64,000 nt of DNA, taken from NCBI RefSeq assembly GCF_004634195.1, contig NZ_SKBP01000002.1:1-64000 (forward strand). The letters are read 5' to 3'. The notes under the pieces were generated by a model. That model saw only the letters and a program-made list of their open reading frames with translations, had not been told where the DNA came from and did not search any database. Position 1 is the first letter of the stretch. Every line of letters begins with the position of its first letter. Made by a program: the position numbers and the translations under genes. Below, in pieces: positions 35,809 through 45,669 of the stretch. The DNA is from Flavobacterium salilacus subsp. salilacus (GTDB taxonomy: Bacteria > Bacteroidota > Bacteroidia > Flavobacteriales > Flavobacteriaceae).

Positions 35809-36447
35809 ATGGATTTCAATAAAATAATACACAAAGTTACTCCTGCTTACCATGATGTTAGGCAGAATGTAAATAAACTTCGGTTTTCGCATCCCGGTAT
35901 GCCCGCAAGCGAAATGTCGCGACTTTATATTAAAAAAATCAGGAATAAATACACATCGGTAGGTGCCGTTACAGCATTACCGGGCATTATCCCCGGGCTG
36001 GGTACTGCAACACAAATTGCGGTAGAGGCAGGCTCTATATCTGCCGATTTAGTATTGATGCTACGCTGGATGGCGAGCATTTGCTATGGCACATCATTAA
36101 TTTACGGCAGGGATATAGAAAAAGAATTTGAAACTGAATTTACCATTGTGTTAGGTATATGGTCGGGTGTTATTAAAACTGGCGATACAACAGCCATCAG
36201 AAGTACTGCTATTACTACCGCCCATTTTGATAAACATTTTAATGACAGGCTTGGCAATAGAGTAAATCAAAAAATAGGTCAAAAACTGGTAGCCACATAT
36301 GGCAGCAAGCGAGGTGGCGCAGCTTTGGGTAAGCTAATTCCTTTTGGTATAGGTGCTGCTGTTGGCGGTACTTTCAATTATGTAACTATGAAAAGTTTCG
36401 GGAAAGTTGCTGATGATTATTTCAAGTCACATCAGATTATAATGTAA
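35809..36447 (+). CDS. EcsC-like protein (212 aa)
   Basis: Amphipathic protein with Gly/Ala-rich segments typical of EcsC-related proteins: VGAVTALPGIIPGLGTATQI, GKLIPFGIGAAVGGTFNYVT. Likely membrane-associated. It follows the 93-aa gene by 41 nt and may belong to the same transcript. Function unknown. Confidence 0.7.
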   Translation: MDFNKIIHKVTPAYHDVRQNVNKLRFSHPGMPASEMSRLYIKKIRNKYTSVGAVTALPGIIPGLGTATQIAVEAGSISADLVLMLRWMASICYGTSLIYGRDIEKEFETEFTIVLGIWSGVIKTGDTTAIRSTAITTAHFDKHFNDRLGNRVNQKIGQKLVATYGSKRGGAALGKLIPFGIGAAVGGTFNYVTMKSFGKVADDYFKSHQIIM

Positions 36448-36509
36448 TAATGCAGTCAATATATCATTTGCCTCACTTTATTTCGTATATTTACCGTAAA
36501 CAGTTACAA

Positions 36510-36698
36510 ATGATAAAGTTCAATATAAATGATGAGGTATATATAGCAGGCAAATTTGGCTTAAAAACGCCTATATATGTTTGGAAAATAAACCATGAAA
36601 CTAATGGCGATATAACCTATACATGCTCTGCAAGTAAGGGTAAAGATGAAAAATCGTACACAATCAATCAAATATATTACCTCTCGGAACTGTATTAA
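36510..36698 (+). CDS. Small hypothetical protein (62 aa)
   Basis: SH3-like or beta-rich small protein (FNINDEVYIAGKF, PIYVWKINHETNGDITYTCS). The ATG at 36510 is preferred to one at 36450 because the upstream stretch overlaps an AT-rich, promoter-like region. No family recognised. Confidence 0.5.
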   Translation: MIKFNINDEVYIAGKFGLKTPIYVWKINHETNGDITYTCSASKGKDEKSYTINQIYYLSELY

Positions 36699-36707
36699 AT
36701 AAAGTAG

Positions 36708-37544
36708 TTATTCCTCTTTCTTTCTTTCCTTTTCCGGATCATGCTCATTCATACGCTTCCATGCTTTCATTGTCATTACGAAAAGTTCACTTTTTTCGCA
36801 ATCCCAAATTGAAATATTTTCTTTTGAAATCACATAATGCTGATTCCAGTTTGTATGGGGGCAATACAACATCAGTGTACAAATATCGGTCGCAGTAATA
36901 AGATCGCCTGTTTCCTCCAGATGATTATGCATTGTTGTGGTTTCATCAGGGTTATCACTATATTCAATGGGTATTATATTTTTATGTAATGCTTTCTTTT
37001 CTTTAACCCTGTTCTTTTTATCAAATGTAATCAGGTAATCATTCCCAAAAACTACTACTCCATTAACTACAGGTCCTGTCAATATATATACTTTTTTCTC
37101 CTTACCTGTTATTAGCGGTATGTAATTATAGTTTGTATTATTATAATGCTTAAATGTAATAGTATCGGTAAGTGATTCTTCAACAGCCTTTTGCCTGATT
37201 ATATAGAGATCGTTTTCATGAGGAGTCATCTTCCTGTATGTAGTATCAATTTTGGCTGCCTCCGGTATAAAAGTATCATCAAAACTTATGCTTATTGCAA
37301 CACCGGGAGTAGATTTTTTATCAAAAAACAGGCAGGTATGCATTTTATTTTCAGTATAAGAAATGTAGCCCCCTACTGAATTCAGTTTTTCAGGATAATA
37401 TTGCATTACCATATCCGTACCGCTCCAAGAAGCCTTTTCCGAATTATACATCAGCCAAGCTTCCGCTAGTACTTCATCTTTATTTTGGGCATTCAAATTA
37501 ATTGCAAAAAATAATACAGTAAAAAATGACACTATTCTAATCAT
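36708..37544 (-). CDS. Secreted hypothetical protein (278 aa)
   Basis: Signal peptide MIRIVSFFTVLFFAINLNA, then a globular domain of unknown type. The ATG at 37544 is preferred over 37598 because it starts the signal peptide directly. Ends in a charged tail (MNEHDPEKERKKEE). No family recognised; periplasmic or secreted. Confidence 0.65.
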   Translation of the reverse strand: MIRIVSFFTVLFFAINLNAQNKDEVLAEAWLMYNSEKASWSGTDMVMQYYPEKLNSVGGYISYTENKMHTCLFFDKKSTPGVAISISFDDTFIPEAAKIDTTYRKMTPHENDLYIIRQKAVEESLTDTITFKHYNNTNYNYIPLITGKEKKVYILTGPVVNGVVVFGNDYLITFDKKNRVKEKKALHKNIIPIEYSDNPDETTTMHNHLEETGDLITATDICTLMLYCPHTNWNQHYVISKENISIWDCEKSELFVMTMKAWKRMNEHDPEKERKKEE

Positions 37545-37601
37545 AATATAATTAATTAAGAGCAAGCAATATATGAATTGTTTATAAATAAAAATCAAAA
37601 A

Positions 37602-37633
37602 AATAACCCTTGCTTACAGCGGCGAGGGTTATT
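37602..37633 (-). terminator. Terminator of the 101-aa membrane-protein gene
   Basis: AATAACCCT and AGGGTTATT arms around a GC-rich loop, followed on the minus strand by a T-run. It lies 23 bp past the stop at 37656. Confidence 0.75.
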
Positions 37634-37655
37634 TTTATTTTGTAAAGTATTGCTA

Positions 37656-37961
37656 TTAGTACAAAGTATCAGTAAGGCTTCTTTTTTTATAGGCAGCATT
37701 ATCTTTCTTATCGGCAACGTCGTCTTTTTGGTCATGACCTTCTACTTTCACAATTTTATTATATATACCCAATAATAAAAAAGGTGCTGCCCATTGCCCT
37801 ACAAAAAGAGCTGTTTTTTCTTTTCCTGCTACTTTTAATGTTGCCGAAGCTGCCATTGAACCTAATGCAGCCCATAAAAATAAATCGGAAGGAAGCTTTG
37901 ATGTCTGGTTTTCAATAGCTTTTGCTACTTTACCTTCGGTGTGGTCTTTTTGGATTGTCAT
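37656..37961 (-). CDS. Small membrane protein (101 aa)
   Basis: Two hydrophobic segments (about 27-44 and 52-68) and a charged C-terminal tail with many Asp and Lys (EGHDQKDDVADKKDN). No family recognised. Monocistronic with its own terminator. Confidence 0.62.
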   Translation of the reverse strand: MTIQKDHTEGKVAKAIENQTSKLPSDLFLWAALGSMAASATLKVAGKEKTALFVGQWAAPFLLLGIYNKIVKVEGHDQKDDVADKKDNAAYKKRSLTDTLY

Positions 37962-38132
37962 AATTCAATGTTTTTATTTATTTAGTATATAATTCTGAAC
38001 AACTATTTGAACAATGTAAAGTTAGCCATCTTTAAAAGGAGTAAATCACAGCAATATGTTAATTAGTGGTAAGGTTACGTTAAACATCAGGCAATTAGTT
38101 TTTTGTATATTTACGGTAATAAAACTGTAACT

Positions 38133-38753
38133 ATGAAATTTACTCTTATACTTCTGCTATGCCTGATAACAGTAACAGGATGCAAAACAAAAACTGCCGA
38201 TGCAGTCCCCGAAACATTTAGTACCACATCAGAAAAAGGGTTGGCAATAGGAACTATAACCTTTGAAGGCGAAAAGCCTGTTAATGACATATACCGCTTT
38301 TTTTATGAGCCGACATCCGGCGATAAAAAATTTATGCGTCAAAACGACGGTAAAATAGAAATTAAAGCCCGAGTTAATAATGAACCTGCCTATAACGGCG
38401 ATTTTGATAACAAGAAAACGTATCTTTTTGTTATAGAGTGCGAACCCGGCAATTATGCATTTACACAATATAACTATCTGGATCATATAGGTTATACAGG
38501 CACGGTAAGCAACAGTAAAAAATTTGCTATACCTTTTGATATTAAAAAAGGTGAAATAACTTATATTGGCGAGCTTACCTATATTGAAAATGCGCAGCCG
38601 GGAAGCCCAAGAATTGTTATATGGGATAAATTTGACCGGGATAAAAAAGAGTTTAAGAAAAAGTATCCTGCTATCAACTGGGATGCTGCCCATAATAATA
38701 CTGTGAAAAAGGGCGATACAGGCGAGGGAATAATTGACTTTATGGAGCAATAA
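38133..38753 (+). CDS. Putative lipoprotein (206 aa)
   Basis: The ATG at 38133 gives a lipoprotein signal (MKFTLILLLCLITVTGC, Cys at 17), better than the frame opening at 38103. The body is beta-rich (AIGTITFEGEKPVNDIYRFF, GEITYIGELTYIEN) and may be a small transthyretin-like domain. No family named with confidence. Confidence 0.65.
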   Translation: MKFTLILLLCLITVTGCKTKTADAVPETFSTTSEKGLAIGTITFEGEKPVNDIYRFFYEPTSGDKKFMRQNDGKIEIKARVNNEPAYNGDFDNKKTYLFVIECEPGNYAFTQYNYLDHIGYTGTVSNSKKFAIPFDIKKGEITYIGELTYIENAQPGSPRIVIWDKFDRDKKEFKKKYPAINWDAAHNNTVKKGDTGEGIIDFMEQ

Positions 38754-38910
38754 AAAGCAATTATTAATAATTCATTTTTTTAGTTTATTTTATAAACTAT
38801 TCATCAATAAAATAAGGCTTAGTAGTTAAAGCAGCAAACTTTAACACACAACATAATATTTTATTCAATCATCTTTCCTAACTTTATAAGAACTAAACTT
38901 ATAAACGCTT

Positions 38911-39141
38911 ATGGAAAAAATTACTTATGACGGAATGTGCAACTTCATTATCGAAAATGAACTTACGGATAGCGTAGCCATCACACTACATCCCGACAAT
39001 TTTGACGCTCTTGTTATGGATTACCTTGACATTAACGGTAATCAAATAGAGCGTCCGTTCGAAATTTTGGGAATTGAAATTATGCAGGATAACACCGGAA
39101 GTGTGTCTAAAAGCAAAATTAATTTATTGAATGTAGTATGA
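38911..39141 (+). CDS. Small conserved protein, copy 1 (76 aa)
   Basis: Paralogue of the gene at 39276-39506: both have FII-NELTDSVAI-LHP, FDAL-DY--INGN, and ERPFE-LGI. Cytosolic, acidic. Family unknown. A strong terminator (39171-39199) separates the copies, so each is its own unit. Confidence 0.7.
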   Translation: MEKITYDGMCNFIIENELTDSVAITLHPDNFDALVMDYLDINGNQIERPFEILGIEIMQDNTGSVSKSKINLLNVV

Positions 39142-39170
39142 TTAAGTCCGTTAAATCAAGCTTACATCTA

Positions 39171-39199
39171 ACAAATCCCGTCTTATAGACGGGATTTGT
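39171..39199 (+). terminator. Terminator after copy 1
   Basis: ACAAATCCCGTC paired with GACGGGATTTGT, 12 bp perfect, loop of 5, followed by GTTTT. The CCCGTC core recurs in the terminator after copy 2, so it was probably duplicated with the gene. Confidence 0.85.
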
Positions 39200-39275
39200 G
39201 TTTTATAGAAACAATAAAATAACATACATATCTAATAAAAATATTTATTTTTGCGCCCATAAAACATGAAGAGGC

Positions 39276-39506
39276 ATGAAAAGGATGAATGTAAGTGTTG
39301 AGAGTGTGATGCGTTTTATAATTGACAACGAGTTGACAGATAGTGTAGCGATAGTGCTGCATCCTAATAGTTTTGACGCGCTGGCTATAGACTATATTGC
39401 CATTAATGGCAATATAGAAAGACCATTTGAGGTTTTAGGTATTAAAATACTGGAAGATACTTCCGGTGAGGTATCCAGAAACCAAATTCATACTATCAAA
39501 ATTTAA
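39276..39506 (+). CDS. Small conserved protein, copy 2 (76 aa)
   Basis: Tandem paralogue of 38911-39141. Conserved centre ELTDSVAIVLHPNSFDALA and IERPFEVLGIKI; the ends diverge. A TATTTTTG -7-like element lies near 39246, so it may have its own promoter. Function unknown. Confidence 0.7.
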   Translation: MKRMNVSVESVMRFIIDNELTDSVAIVLHPNSFDALAIDYIAINGNIERPFEVLGIKILEDTSGEVSRNQIHTIKI

Positions 39507-39513
39507 AACGTAA

Positions 39514-39540
39514 AAAATCCCGTCATAATGACGGGATTTT
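39514..39540. terminator. Bidirectional terminator between copy 2 and hisS
   Basis: AAAATCCCGTCAT and ATGACGGGATTTT are perfect complements with a 1-nt centre. T-runs on both strands suit termination of copy 2 (plus) and hisS (minus). Confidence 0.85.
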
Positions 39541-39542
39541 TC

Positions 39543-40916
39543 TTATTTATTCAATTGCGCTATCAGTTCATCGAGCGATACTGCTGTCTGCTCTCCCGTA
39601 GCGAGGTTTTTTAAGGTAAACTTATTACCACTCATTTCCTCAGCTCCTGTAAGCACAGCATACGGTATGCCCCGTTTATCGGCGTGCTGAAACTGTTTGC
39701 CTATTTTTACAGTATCAGGATACAACTCTACCTTGCAGCCCGCGTTGCGCAGCTTCTGTATCGCCTTCATGCTGTATAACGCCTCGGCATCGCCAAAATT
39801 AATAAACAATGCTTTGGTAGCCTCAGTAACCGTATCCGGGAAAAGCCCCAAGTCTTCAAGCACAAGGTAAATCCTGTCAAGACCAAAGGATATACCCACC
39901 CCACTCATATTTTTAAGTCCGAAAATACCCGTAAGGTCGTCATACCTGCCACCACCACCTATAGAGCCCGTAGCCACTCCTTCGGGAGCAGTAACTTCGA
40001 ATATCGCTCCGGTATAATAATTAAGTCCGCGCGCTAAAGTAACATCAAGGTCAAGTACTGATTGGTTAAGCCCTACTTCCTGAACCGTATCACAGATGAA
40101 ACGCAGTTCCTCAACTCCTTTCATTCCTTCTTCAGACGATGCAAGTAGTTGCGACAATTTATCCAGCTTTTCGTTTATACTGCCCGTAAAGTTGAAAAGC
40201 GGTTGTACTTTTGTTATTGCCTCATCGGTAATGCCCTTTTCCAGCATTTCTTTCTTTACACCGTCCTCGCCTATTTTGTCGAGTTTATCCAACGCTACCG
40301 TAAAATCAATCAATTTATCTTTTGCCCCGATGACCTCGGCAATGCCCGAAAGTACTTTACGGTTATTAATTTTAATCGTAACACCTGCCAATCCGAGTGT
40401 AGCGAAAACACTGTCGTATAACTGTACTAACTCTACCTCTTGCCACAGCGAGGTACTGCCCACTACATCGGCATCGCACTGGTAAAACTCTCTGAAACGT
40501 CCTTTTTGCGGACGGTCAGCCCTCCATACGGGCTGTATTTGGTACCGCCTGAATGGGAACTCAATATCATTTTGATGTTGCACTACATAGCGGGCAAAGG
40601 GTACGGTAAGATCATACCGTAATGCTTTTTCAGATATTTGCGAAGTCAGTTTAACACTGTCTTTGTTTGCTAAAAATGTTTCATTGGCTTTCGCCAGATA
40701 ATCACCACTGTTTAATATCTTAAAAATAAGCCTGTCACCCTCTTCGCCATATTTCCCCATAAGGGTTTCCGAGTTTTCAAAAGATGGGGTTTCAATAGGC
40801 TGAAAACCAAAAGTTTCAAAATGATGTTTTATTGTCGATATGATATATTGACGCTTAGCCACCTCTGTGGGCGAAAAATCTCTTGTACCTTTTGGAATTC
40901 CGGGTTTTTGTGCCAT
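39543..40916 (-). CDS. hisS: Histidyl-tRNA synthetase (457 aa)
   Basis: Class II synthetase: motif 2 region [34 protein letters not shown], histidine-binding [14 protein letters not shown] and [14 protein letters not shown], and motif 3 [11 protein letters not shown], then an anticodon-binding domain. Full length. A TATATTTG -7-like element lies at 40943-40950 on the minus strand. Confidence 0.97.
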   Translation of the reverse strand: MAQKPGIPKGTRDFSPTEVAKRQYIISTIKHHFETFGFQPIETPSFENSETLMGKYGEEGDRLIFKILNSGDYLAKANETFLANKDSVKLTSQISEKALRYDLTVPFARYVVQHQNDIEFPFRRYQIQPVWRADRPQKGRFREFYQCDADVVGSTSLWQEVELVQLYDSVFATLGLAGVTIKINNRKVLSGIAEVIGAKDKLIDFTVALDKLDKIGEDGVKKEMLEKGITDEAITKVQPLFNFTGSINEKLDKLSQLLASSEEGMKGVEELRFICDTVQEVGLNQSVLDLDVTLARGLNYYTGAIFEVTAPEGVATGSIGGGGRYDDLTGIFGLKNMSGVGISFGLDRIYLVLEDLGLFPDTVTEATKALFINFGDAEALYSMKAIQKLRNAGCKVELYPDTVKIGKQFQHADKRGIPYAVLTGAEEMSGNKFTLKNLATGEQTAVSLDELIAQLNK

Positions 40917-41065
40917 CTTTTTAAATCTTAATTTTTGTTAAGCAAATATACGCATTGAGGCTCTAAGATTATGCCTTTACAATTCAAGATTATACATTCT
41001 CCTGAAATTTTACCCCCGAAACCTAAAACAATTTGTGTAATTTAGTGGCATTAAAAAAGCAGCTT

Positions 41066-42310
41066 ATGTTTAACCTGTTCAGGGAAAATACCAAAATAGC
41101 ACTGGGTTCTATCCGCAGCCAGCTATTACGAACTATATTAACGGTAGCCATCATAGGCATCGGTATTTTTGCACTGGTGGGCATTCTTTCGGGGGTAGCC
41201 GTTTTAAAGAGTACCATAACCGGAAATTTTGCCAGTATGGGTACTAACACTTTCTCTATAAGCCGTTATGATTTTTCTGAACAGATAGGGCGCAATAATG
41301 GGCAGGAAAAGGTAAATGCCATTATTTCGTACCCACAGGCGAAAGAATTTCAGGAACGGTATAACTTCCCTACTGCTGCTGTTTCATTATCTTTTACAGC
41401 AGCAAGCAGTGCTGAAGTAAAACATTTGAGTGAGAAAACAGACCCCGAAATAACCATATTGGGTGTTGATGAATACTTTATGCCCAACTCCGGACTGGAA
41501 ACTACCAAAGGCAGGAACTTTAATACATTCGATATTCAAAACAATAATAATGTTTGTATAGTGGGTTCTGATTTTGAGAAAGGACTACTTAAAGATATGA
41601 ACCCTATAGATAAAACCATATCCATAAGAGGAGCTCGTTTTAAGGTTATAGGTGTGCTTAAGGAGCAGGGCTCTACTTTTGGCAACCGTAAAGATTTAAG
41701 GGTACTGATACCTATACAGCTGGCACGTTCGCTTTTTACAGCGCCTAATATTGATTATGAGATAAAAACAATGGTGGGCAATAATGATATGCTGGATGCT
41801 GCGGTAGATGAAGCCATTATTACCATGCGGCAGGTGCGCAGGTTAAATCCTGTGGAAGATGACAATTTTGGTATAGAGCGTAGCGATGAGCTGTTGGAAA
41901 CATTGATTTCGCAAACCGACACGCTTAGTATAGCCGCTTGGGTTATCGGTATTATTACCGTATTTGGTTCCTCTATAGCATTAATGAACATCATGCTGGT
42001 ATCGGTAACCGAGCGTACCCGCGAAATTGGCGTACGAAAATCGCTTGGCGCGAAAAAAACCACCATTGCCATGCAGTTTTTTACCGAAACACTTATTATC
42101 AGCCTTATAGGCGGTGCAGTAGGTATTTTCCTTGGAGTTCTTACAGGCGGTGTGGGTTTATCGCTTGCTATGGGAGTATCATTCCCTATACCGTGGGGAG
42201 CTATTTTTGCTGCGCTTGCTACTATTTTAATAGTAACAATATTCTCAGGCTCATACCCTGCTGTTAAGGCTGCTGCACTGGATCCTATAGAGGCACTTCG
42301 TCACGAATAA
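41066..42310 (+). CDS. ABC transporter permease, FtsX/MacB type (414 aa)
   Basis: N-terminal transmembrane helix, a periplasmic MacB_PCD-like domain (about 50-250) and three C-terminal helices of the FtsX fold with the NIMLVSVTERTREIGVRKSL coupling motif, ending DPIEALRHE. The ATG at 41066 is chosen over 41033 because it matches family starts (MFNLFRENTKIAL). No ATPase gene is adjacent; substrate unknown. Confidence 0.9.
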   Translation: MFNLFRENTKIALGSIRSQLLRTILTVAIIGIGIFALVGILSGVAVLKSTITGNFASMGTNTFSISRYDFSEQIGRNNGQEKVNAIISYPQAKEFQERYNFPTAAVSLSFTAASSAEVKHLSEKTDPEITILGVDEYFMPNSGLETTKGRNFNTFDIQNNNNVCIVGSDFEKGLLKDMNPIDKTISIRGARFKVIGVLKEQGSTFGNRKDLRVLIPIQLARSLFTAPNIDYEIKTMVGNNDMLDAAVDEAIITMRQVRRLNPVEDDNFGIERSDELLETLISQTDTLSIAAWVIGIITVFGSSIALMNIMLVSVTERTREIGVRKSLGAKKTTIAMQFFTETLIISLIGGAVGIFLGVLTGGVGLSLAMGVSFPIPWGAIFAALATILIVTIFSGSYPAVKAAALDPIEALRHE

Positions 42311-42321
42311 TTAAAAGTAAC

Positions 42322-43167
42322 TTATAAAACAGCTCCTATCATCCTGTTGTTACCATACAGGTCTTTTCTTATCTCAACATTTTTATAATGGTACTCCTCC
42401 AACATATGGGCGGTTTCCTTACCTAAATATTGATTGATTTCAAAGTATAATTTTCCGTTTGTTGTAAGGCTTTTTTTTGCTAATACTGCTATTTTTTTGT
42501 AAAACAATAATGGGTCATTATCTTCTACAAAAAGCGCAAGGTGCGGTTCGTAGTCCAGCACATTACTTTTTATTTCCTGCTTTTCCAGATGGCGCACATA
42601 CGGCGGATTGGAAACTATAACATCAAATTGTTGAGGCAATTCCTCAGTAGTTAGAATATCTTTTTGCCAAAATGTAACATTGGTATTATTGGCTTTGGCA
42701 TTTTCCTGTGCTACCTTCAACGCTTCCGCAGAAACATCTATGGCATATACCGTTGCATTGGGCAGGTTTTTAGCCAGTGCTATAGCAATGCAACCACTAC
42801 CTGTACCAATATCCAGTATGTTTATTTTGCCTTTATCGGTATTCTCTTTTATTATCCACTCTACCAGTTCTTCGGTTTCAGGTCGGGGTATAAGCGTGCT
42901 TTCATTTACCTTTAGTTCCAGTCCGTAAAAATGAGCTGTACCAAAAATATACTGTATGGGCTTTTGCTTTTTTAGTGCATGTAAAACAACATCCCATTTT
43001 GCAACCTCATCGGCGGTCAACTCAGCATCAGGATTCAGGGCAAGGTCAACACGTTGCCAACCTTTCAGGTTTTCGAGGGTAATGGTAAAAAAACGCTCTG
43101 CCTCCATACTGTCAAATAGTGGAGTAAGTTGCTCTAAAAAATTAGCTCTATATGCTTTTAGTTTCAT
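42322..43167 (-). CDS. prmC: Release factor glutamine methyltransferase PrmC (281 aa)
   Basis: SAM-dependent N5-glutamine methyltransferase acting on the GGQ motif of release factors. Contains ILDIGTGSGCIAIALAKNLP (SAM binding) and VIVSNPPYV (catalytic NPPY). Length is normal. 3 nt downstream of the GNAT gene on the same strand. Confidence 0.95.
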   Translation of the reverse strand: MKLKAYRANFLEQLTPLFDSMEAERFFTITLENLKGWQRVDLALNPDAELTADEVAKWDVVLHALKKQKPIQYIFGTAHFYGLELKVNESTLIPRPETEELVEWIIKENTDKGKINILDIGTGSGCIAIALAKNLPNATVYAIDVSAEALKVAQENAKANNTNVTFWQKDILTTEELPQQFDVIVSNPPYVRHLEKQEIKSNVLDYEPHLALFVEDNDPLLFYKKIAVLAKKSLTTNGKLYFEINQYLGKETAHMLEEYHYKNVEIRKDLYGNNRMIGAVL

Positions 43168-43170
43168 TTT

Positions 43171-43662
43171 TTAATCGTTTGCTAATTTTTTCAACATCCA
43201 CACCGGGCAGGAGCTATGCCCTGTGTTACCCATAGGAGCATCAAGGTACTCAAAACCATATTTTTTATACAGCTTTTGCGCAGCCAGCATATAGGGCATC
43301 GTTTCGAGGTAGCAGTTTGCAAAACCAAAATTACGTGCGCTTTCCAGGCAACGCTCCATCATCTTGGCTCCAATACCAAATCCTCTTGCTTCTTCCAAAA
43401 AGTACATTTTTTGTAACTCACAGGTATCAACAGCCCCGTTTTCCAGCGGTGCAATACCGGCTCCGCCAATAATAGTTCCCTCCTGCTCTACCACAAAATA
43501 TACGGAGCTTTTTTGATTGTAGGTTTTATACATACAGTCCAACGAAGCATCGGCATAGGCTGTGCCTACTTTGGGCACATTATGTTCAATAAGCACCTGA
43601 CGTATTACCTTTGCTATGGCAGTATCATCGGCAGGCTCAATTTTTCTTATTAATGTATTCAT
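43171..43662 (-). CDS. GNAT family N-acetyltransferase (163 aa)
   Basis: GNAT fold with the acetyl-CoA site EEARGFGIGAKMMERCLE and C-terminal LYKKYGFEYLDAPMG. Substrate unknown. Forms an operon with prmC. Divergent from ribD. Confidence 0.88.
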   Translation of the reverse strand: MNTLIRKIEPADDTAIAKVIRQVLIEHNVPKVGTAYADASLDCMYKTYNQKSSVYFVVEQEGTIIGGAGIAPLENGAVDTCELQKMYFLEEARGFGIGAKMMERCLESARNFGFANCYLETMPYMLAAQKLYKKYGFEYLDAPMGNTGHSSCPVWMLKKLAND

Positions 43663-43718
43663 AGAACAAAACTACTACTATTTGCGGATTTTGTAACTTT
43701 ACACTTTTGTAAATATCA

Positions 43719-44762
43719 ATGACTCACGAACTATACATGCGACGTTGCCTGGAACTTGCTGCTAACGGGCTAAGGGCAGCCATGCCCAACCCTTCGGTTG
43801 GTGCGGTACTGGTACACAATAACCGTATTATTGGCGAAGGCTATACTTCGCCATACGGCGGAGCGCATGGCGAGGTAAACTGCATTAACTCGTTAAAGCC
43901 CCAAGACAGGCATCTCATACGTGAGGCTACGTTATATGTAAGCCTCGAGCCATGCAGCCATTATGGTAAAACACCGCCATGCTGCGACTTGATTATACAA
44001 CAGCAGATACCTGACATTGTTATTGGTACGACAGACCCACACGAGAAGGTAGCGGGCAACGGAATACGCAAACTGCGCGAAGCGGGTAAAAATGTTACCG
44101 TAGGTGTTTTAGAAAAAGAATGCCGGGAATTTAACCGACGTTTTTTTACTTTTCATGAAAAGAAGCGACCTTACATTATATTGAAATGGGCAGAAAGTGC
44201 CGACGGTTATTTAAGCCCAAAAACGAAAGACAGTAAAAAGCCGGTGTGGATAACCAACCCCTATTCGCGACAACTGGTGCATAAATGGCGTAGTGAGGAA
44301 ATGGCAATACTGGTAGGTACACAAACGGTTATTGACGATAACCCGCAACTGGATGTACGCGACTGGGCAGGTATAAGACCTGTAAGGATAATATTGGACA
44401 GAACTAACCGAATAGGCAGTGACTATGCCGTTAAAAACGGTAAAGTAAAATCTGTATTTTTAACAGAGCAAACCGATTTAGCAAGTAGTGAAAATTTACT
44501 ATACGAAACTATTTCTTTTGATGATAATCTTGCTCAAACTATAAGCGATATACTCTACAAGCATAATCTGCAATCGGTTATTATTGAGGGAGGGCAAAAG
44601 ACCCTTCAAACTTTTATAACTGCCAACCTGTGGGATGAAGCTCGCGTTTTTAAAGGTACTGCCTCTTTTGGAGAAGGTACTGAGGCCCCATCGATACAAG
44701 GTACAATCATCAAAAAGCAAATGATAGTAAATGATGAGTTGTTAATTTATAAAAACAGTTAA
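43719..44762 (+). CDS. ribD: Riboflavin biosynthesis deaminase/reductase RibD (347 aa)
   Basis: Bifunctional: N-terminal cytidine-deaminase-like domain with HGEVNCI and PCSHYGKTPPC (zinc ligands), then a reductase domain (RPYIILKWAESADGYL, VGTQTVIDDNPQLDVRDW). Converts the diaminopyrimidine intermediate of riboflavin synthesis. Full length. ribH lies 15 kb away, so the pathway is not clustered. Confidence 0.95.
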   Translation: MTHELYMRRCLELAANGLRAAMPNPSVGAVLVHNNRIIGEGYTSPYGGAHGEVNCINSLKPQDRHLIREATLYVSLEPCSHYGKTPPCCDLIIQQQIPDIVIGTTDPHEKVAGNGIRKLREAGKNVTVGVLEKECREFNRRFFTFHEKKRPYIILKWAESADGYLSPKTKDSKKPVWITNPYSRQLVHKWRSEEMAILVGTQTVIDDNPQLDVRDWAGIRPVRIILDRTNRIGSDYAVKNGKVKSVFLTEQTDLASSENLLYETISFDDNLAQTISDILYKHNLQSVIIEGGQKTLQTFITANLWDEARVFKGTASFGEGTEAPSIQGTIIKKQMIVNDELLIYKNS

Positions 44763-44763
44763 A

Positions 44764-45210
44764 TTATTCAGTCTTTTCTTTTTTGCTCTTTATAGCTGCA
44801 ACAAGTGTATTGTGGTCATCGGTATAAAACAATAATTTTCTCTCTTTAGGTAACCTGCCGTCAAAATCTTCTTTTAATAAAAAGCAGCTTATTTTTTCTA
44901 CCTCCGCCTGGTCATCCGGTCCTATAACATACATAGCTATGGTGTTAGCATCTTTCATAATGTAAGAGAACTTAACGGCATCTTCCTTGCCCAACATTTT
45001 ATTTACGGCATCCATCATATCGCCGGCAAGGGATTTATCTTCATCAGTATAGGTATAACCTTTATTACGAATGGTTTTTAAGTCCATAACTTCAAAACCT
45101 GTAATTTCTATACCGCAATATTTTTCTTTTGGCTCTTCTTGTTTCTTATTGCAATTGACAAGTGTAAAACAAGTTATTAGTACCAGTAAAGTTTTAATTG
45201 TTGTTTTCAT
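44764..45210 (-). CDS. Putative lipoprotein (148 aa)
   Basis: The ATG at 45210 gives a lipoprotein signal MKTTIKTLLVLITCFTLVNC (Cys at 20), better than the frame opening at 45240. The body has a DUF-like acidic domain (MKDANTIAMYVIGPDD). No family recognised. Confidence 0.62.
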   Translation of the reverse strand: MKTTIKTLLVLITCFTLVNCNKKQEEPKEKYCGIEITGFEVMDLKTIRNKGYTYTDEDKSLAGDMMDAVNKMLGKEDAVKFSYIMKDANTIAMYVIGPDDQAEVEKISCFLLKEDFDGRLPKERKLLFYTDDHNTLVAAIKSKKEKTE

Positions 45211-45254
45211 GGTAATGTTTATATTCTTTAAATTATACAAATCCTGTTTAAATT

Positions 45255-45578
45255 TTATTTATTAAAAAAATAATCAATAAGTATTATACTCAACATAATT
45301 CCAGCTACAAAACAGCACGCCAATAAAAATATTTTTGTTGCTTTTCCATTTAAAGTAGTCGAGCTTCTCTGTATATTATTGTCCTGAACTATTTTACTTA
45401 TCTGTTTACTGTTTGTTTTTAAAAACACATATTTCCTGATATACTCCTCGCTAAAAATCTCATTTTCATCAACTTTAAACCAAATATCATTTTTAATAAG
45501 TTCTGATTCGAAAACAATCATATCGCTAAATGAAACATCCAGCATAAAGCAGCTTTCAGTATTATTTACCTTTTCCAT
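45255..45578 (-). CDS. Hypothetical protein with C-terminal membrane segment (107 aa)
   Basis: N-terminal ~75 residues are soluble and acidic (FSDMIVFESELIKNDIWFKV); residues 80-104 are a hydrophobic helix, so it is probably a tail-anchored inner-membrane protein. The soluble part resembles DUF2007-type domains slightly. Function unknown. Confidence 0.6.
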   Translation of the reverse strand: MEKVNNTESCFMLDVSFSDMIVFESELIKNDIWFKVDENEIFSEEYIRKYVFLKTNSKQISKIVQDNNIQRSSTTLNGKATKIFLLACCFVAGIMLSIILIDYFFNK

Positions 45579-45630
45579 AAATCAGATCAAGATTTGAAGA
45601 TATTAAATTTGAGATATAAAGATAAGGGTT

Positions 45631-45661
45631 TTGCATATAAGTATCCAAAAAAATACCTTTG
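45631..45661 (+). promoter_or_regulatory. Promoter of the YigZ gene
   Basis: TTG (45631-45633), 20-nt spacer, TACCTTTG (45654-45661): a full Bacteroidota consensus match. The expected start lies about 3 nt before the ATG at 45670, so the mRNA is almost leaderless. Confidence 0.72.
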
Positions 45662-45669
45662 CAGCACTC

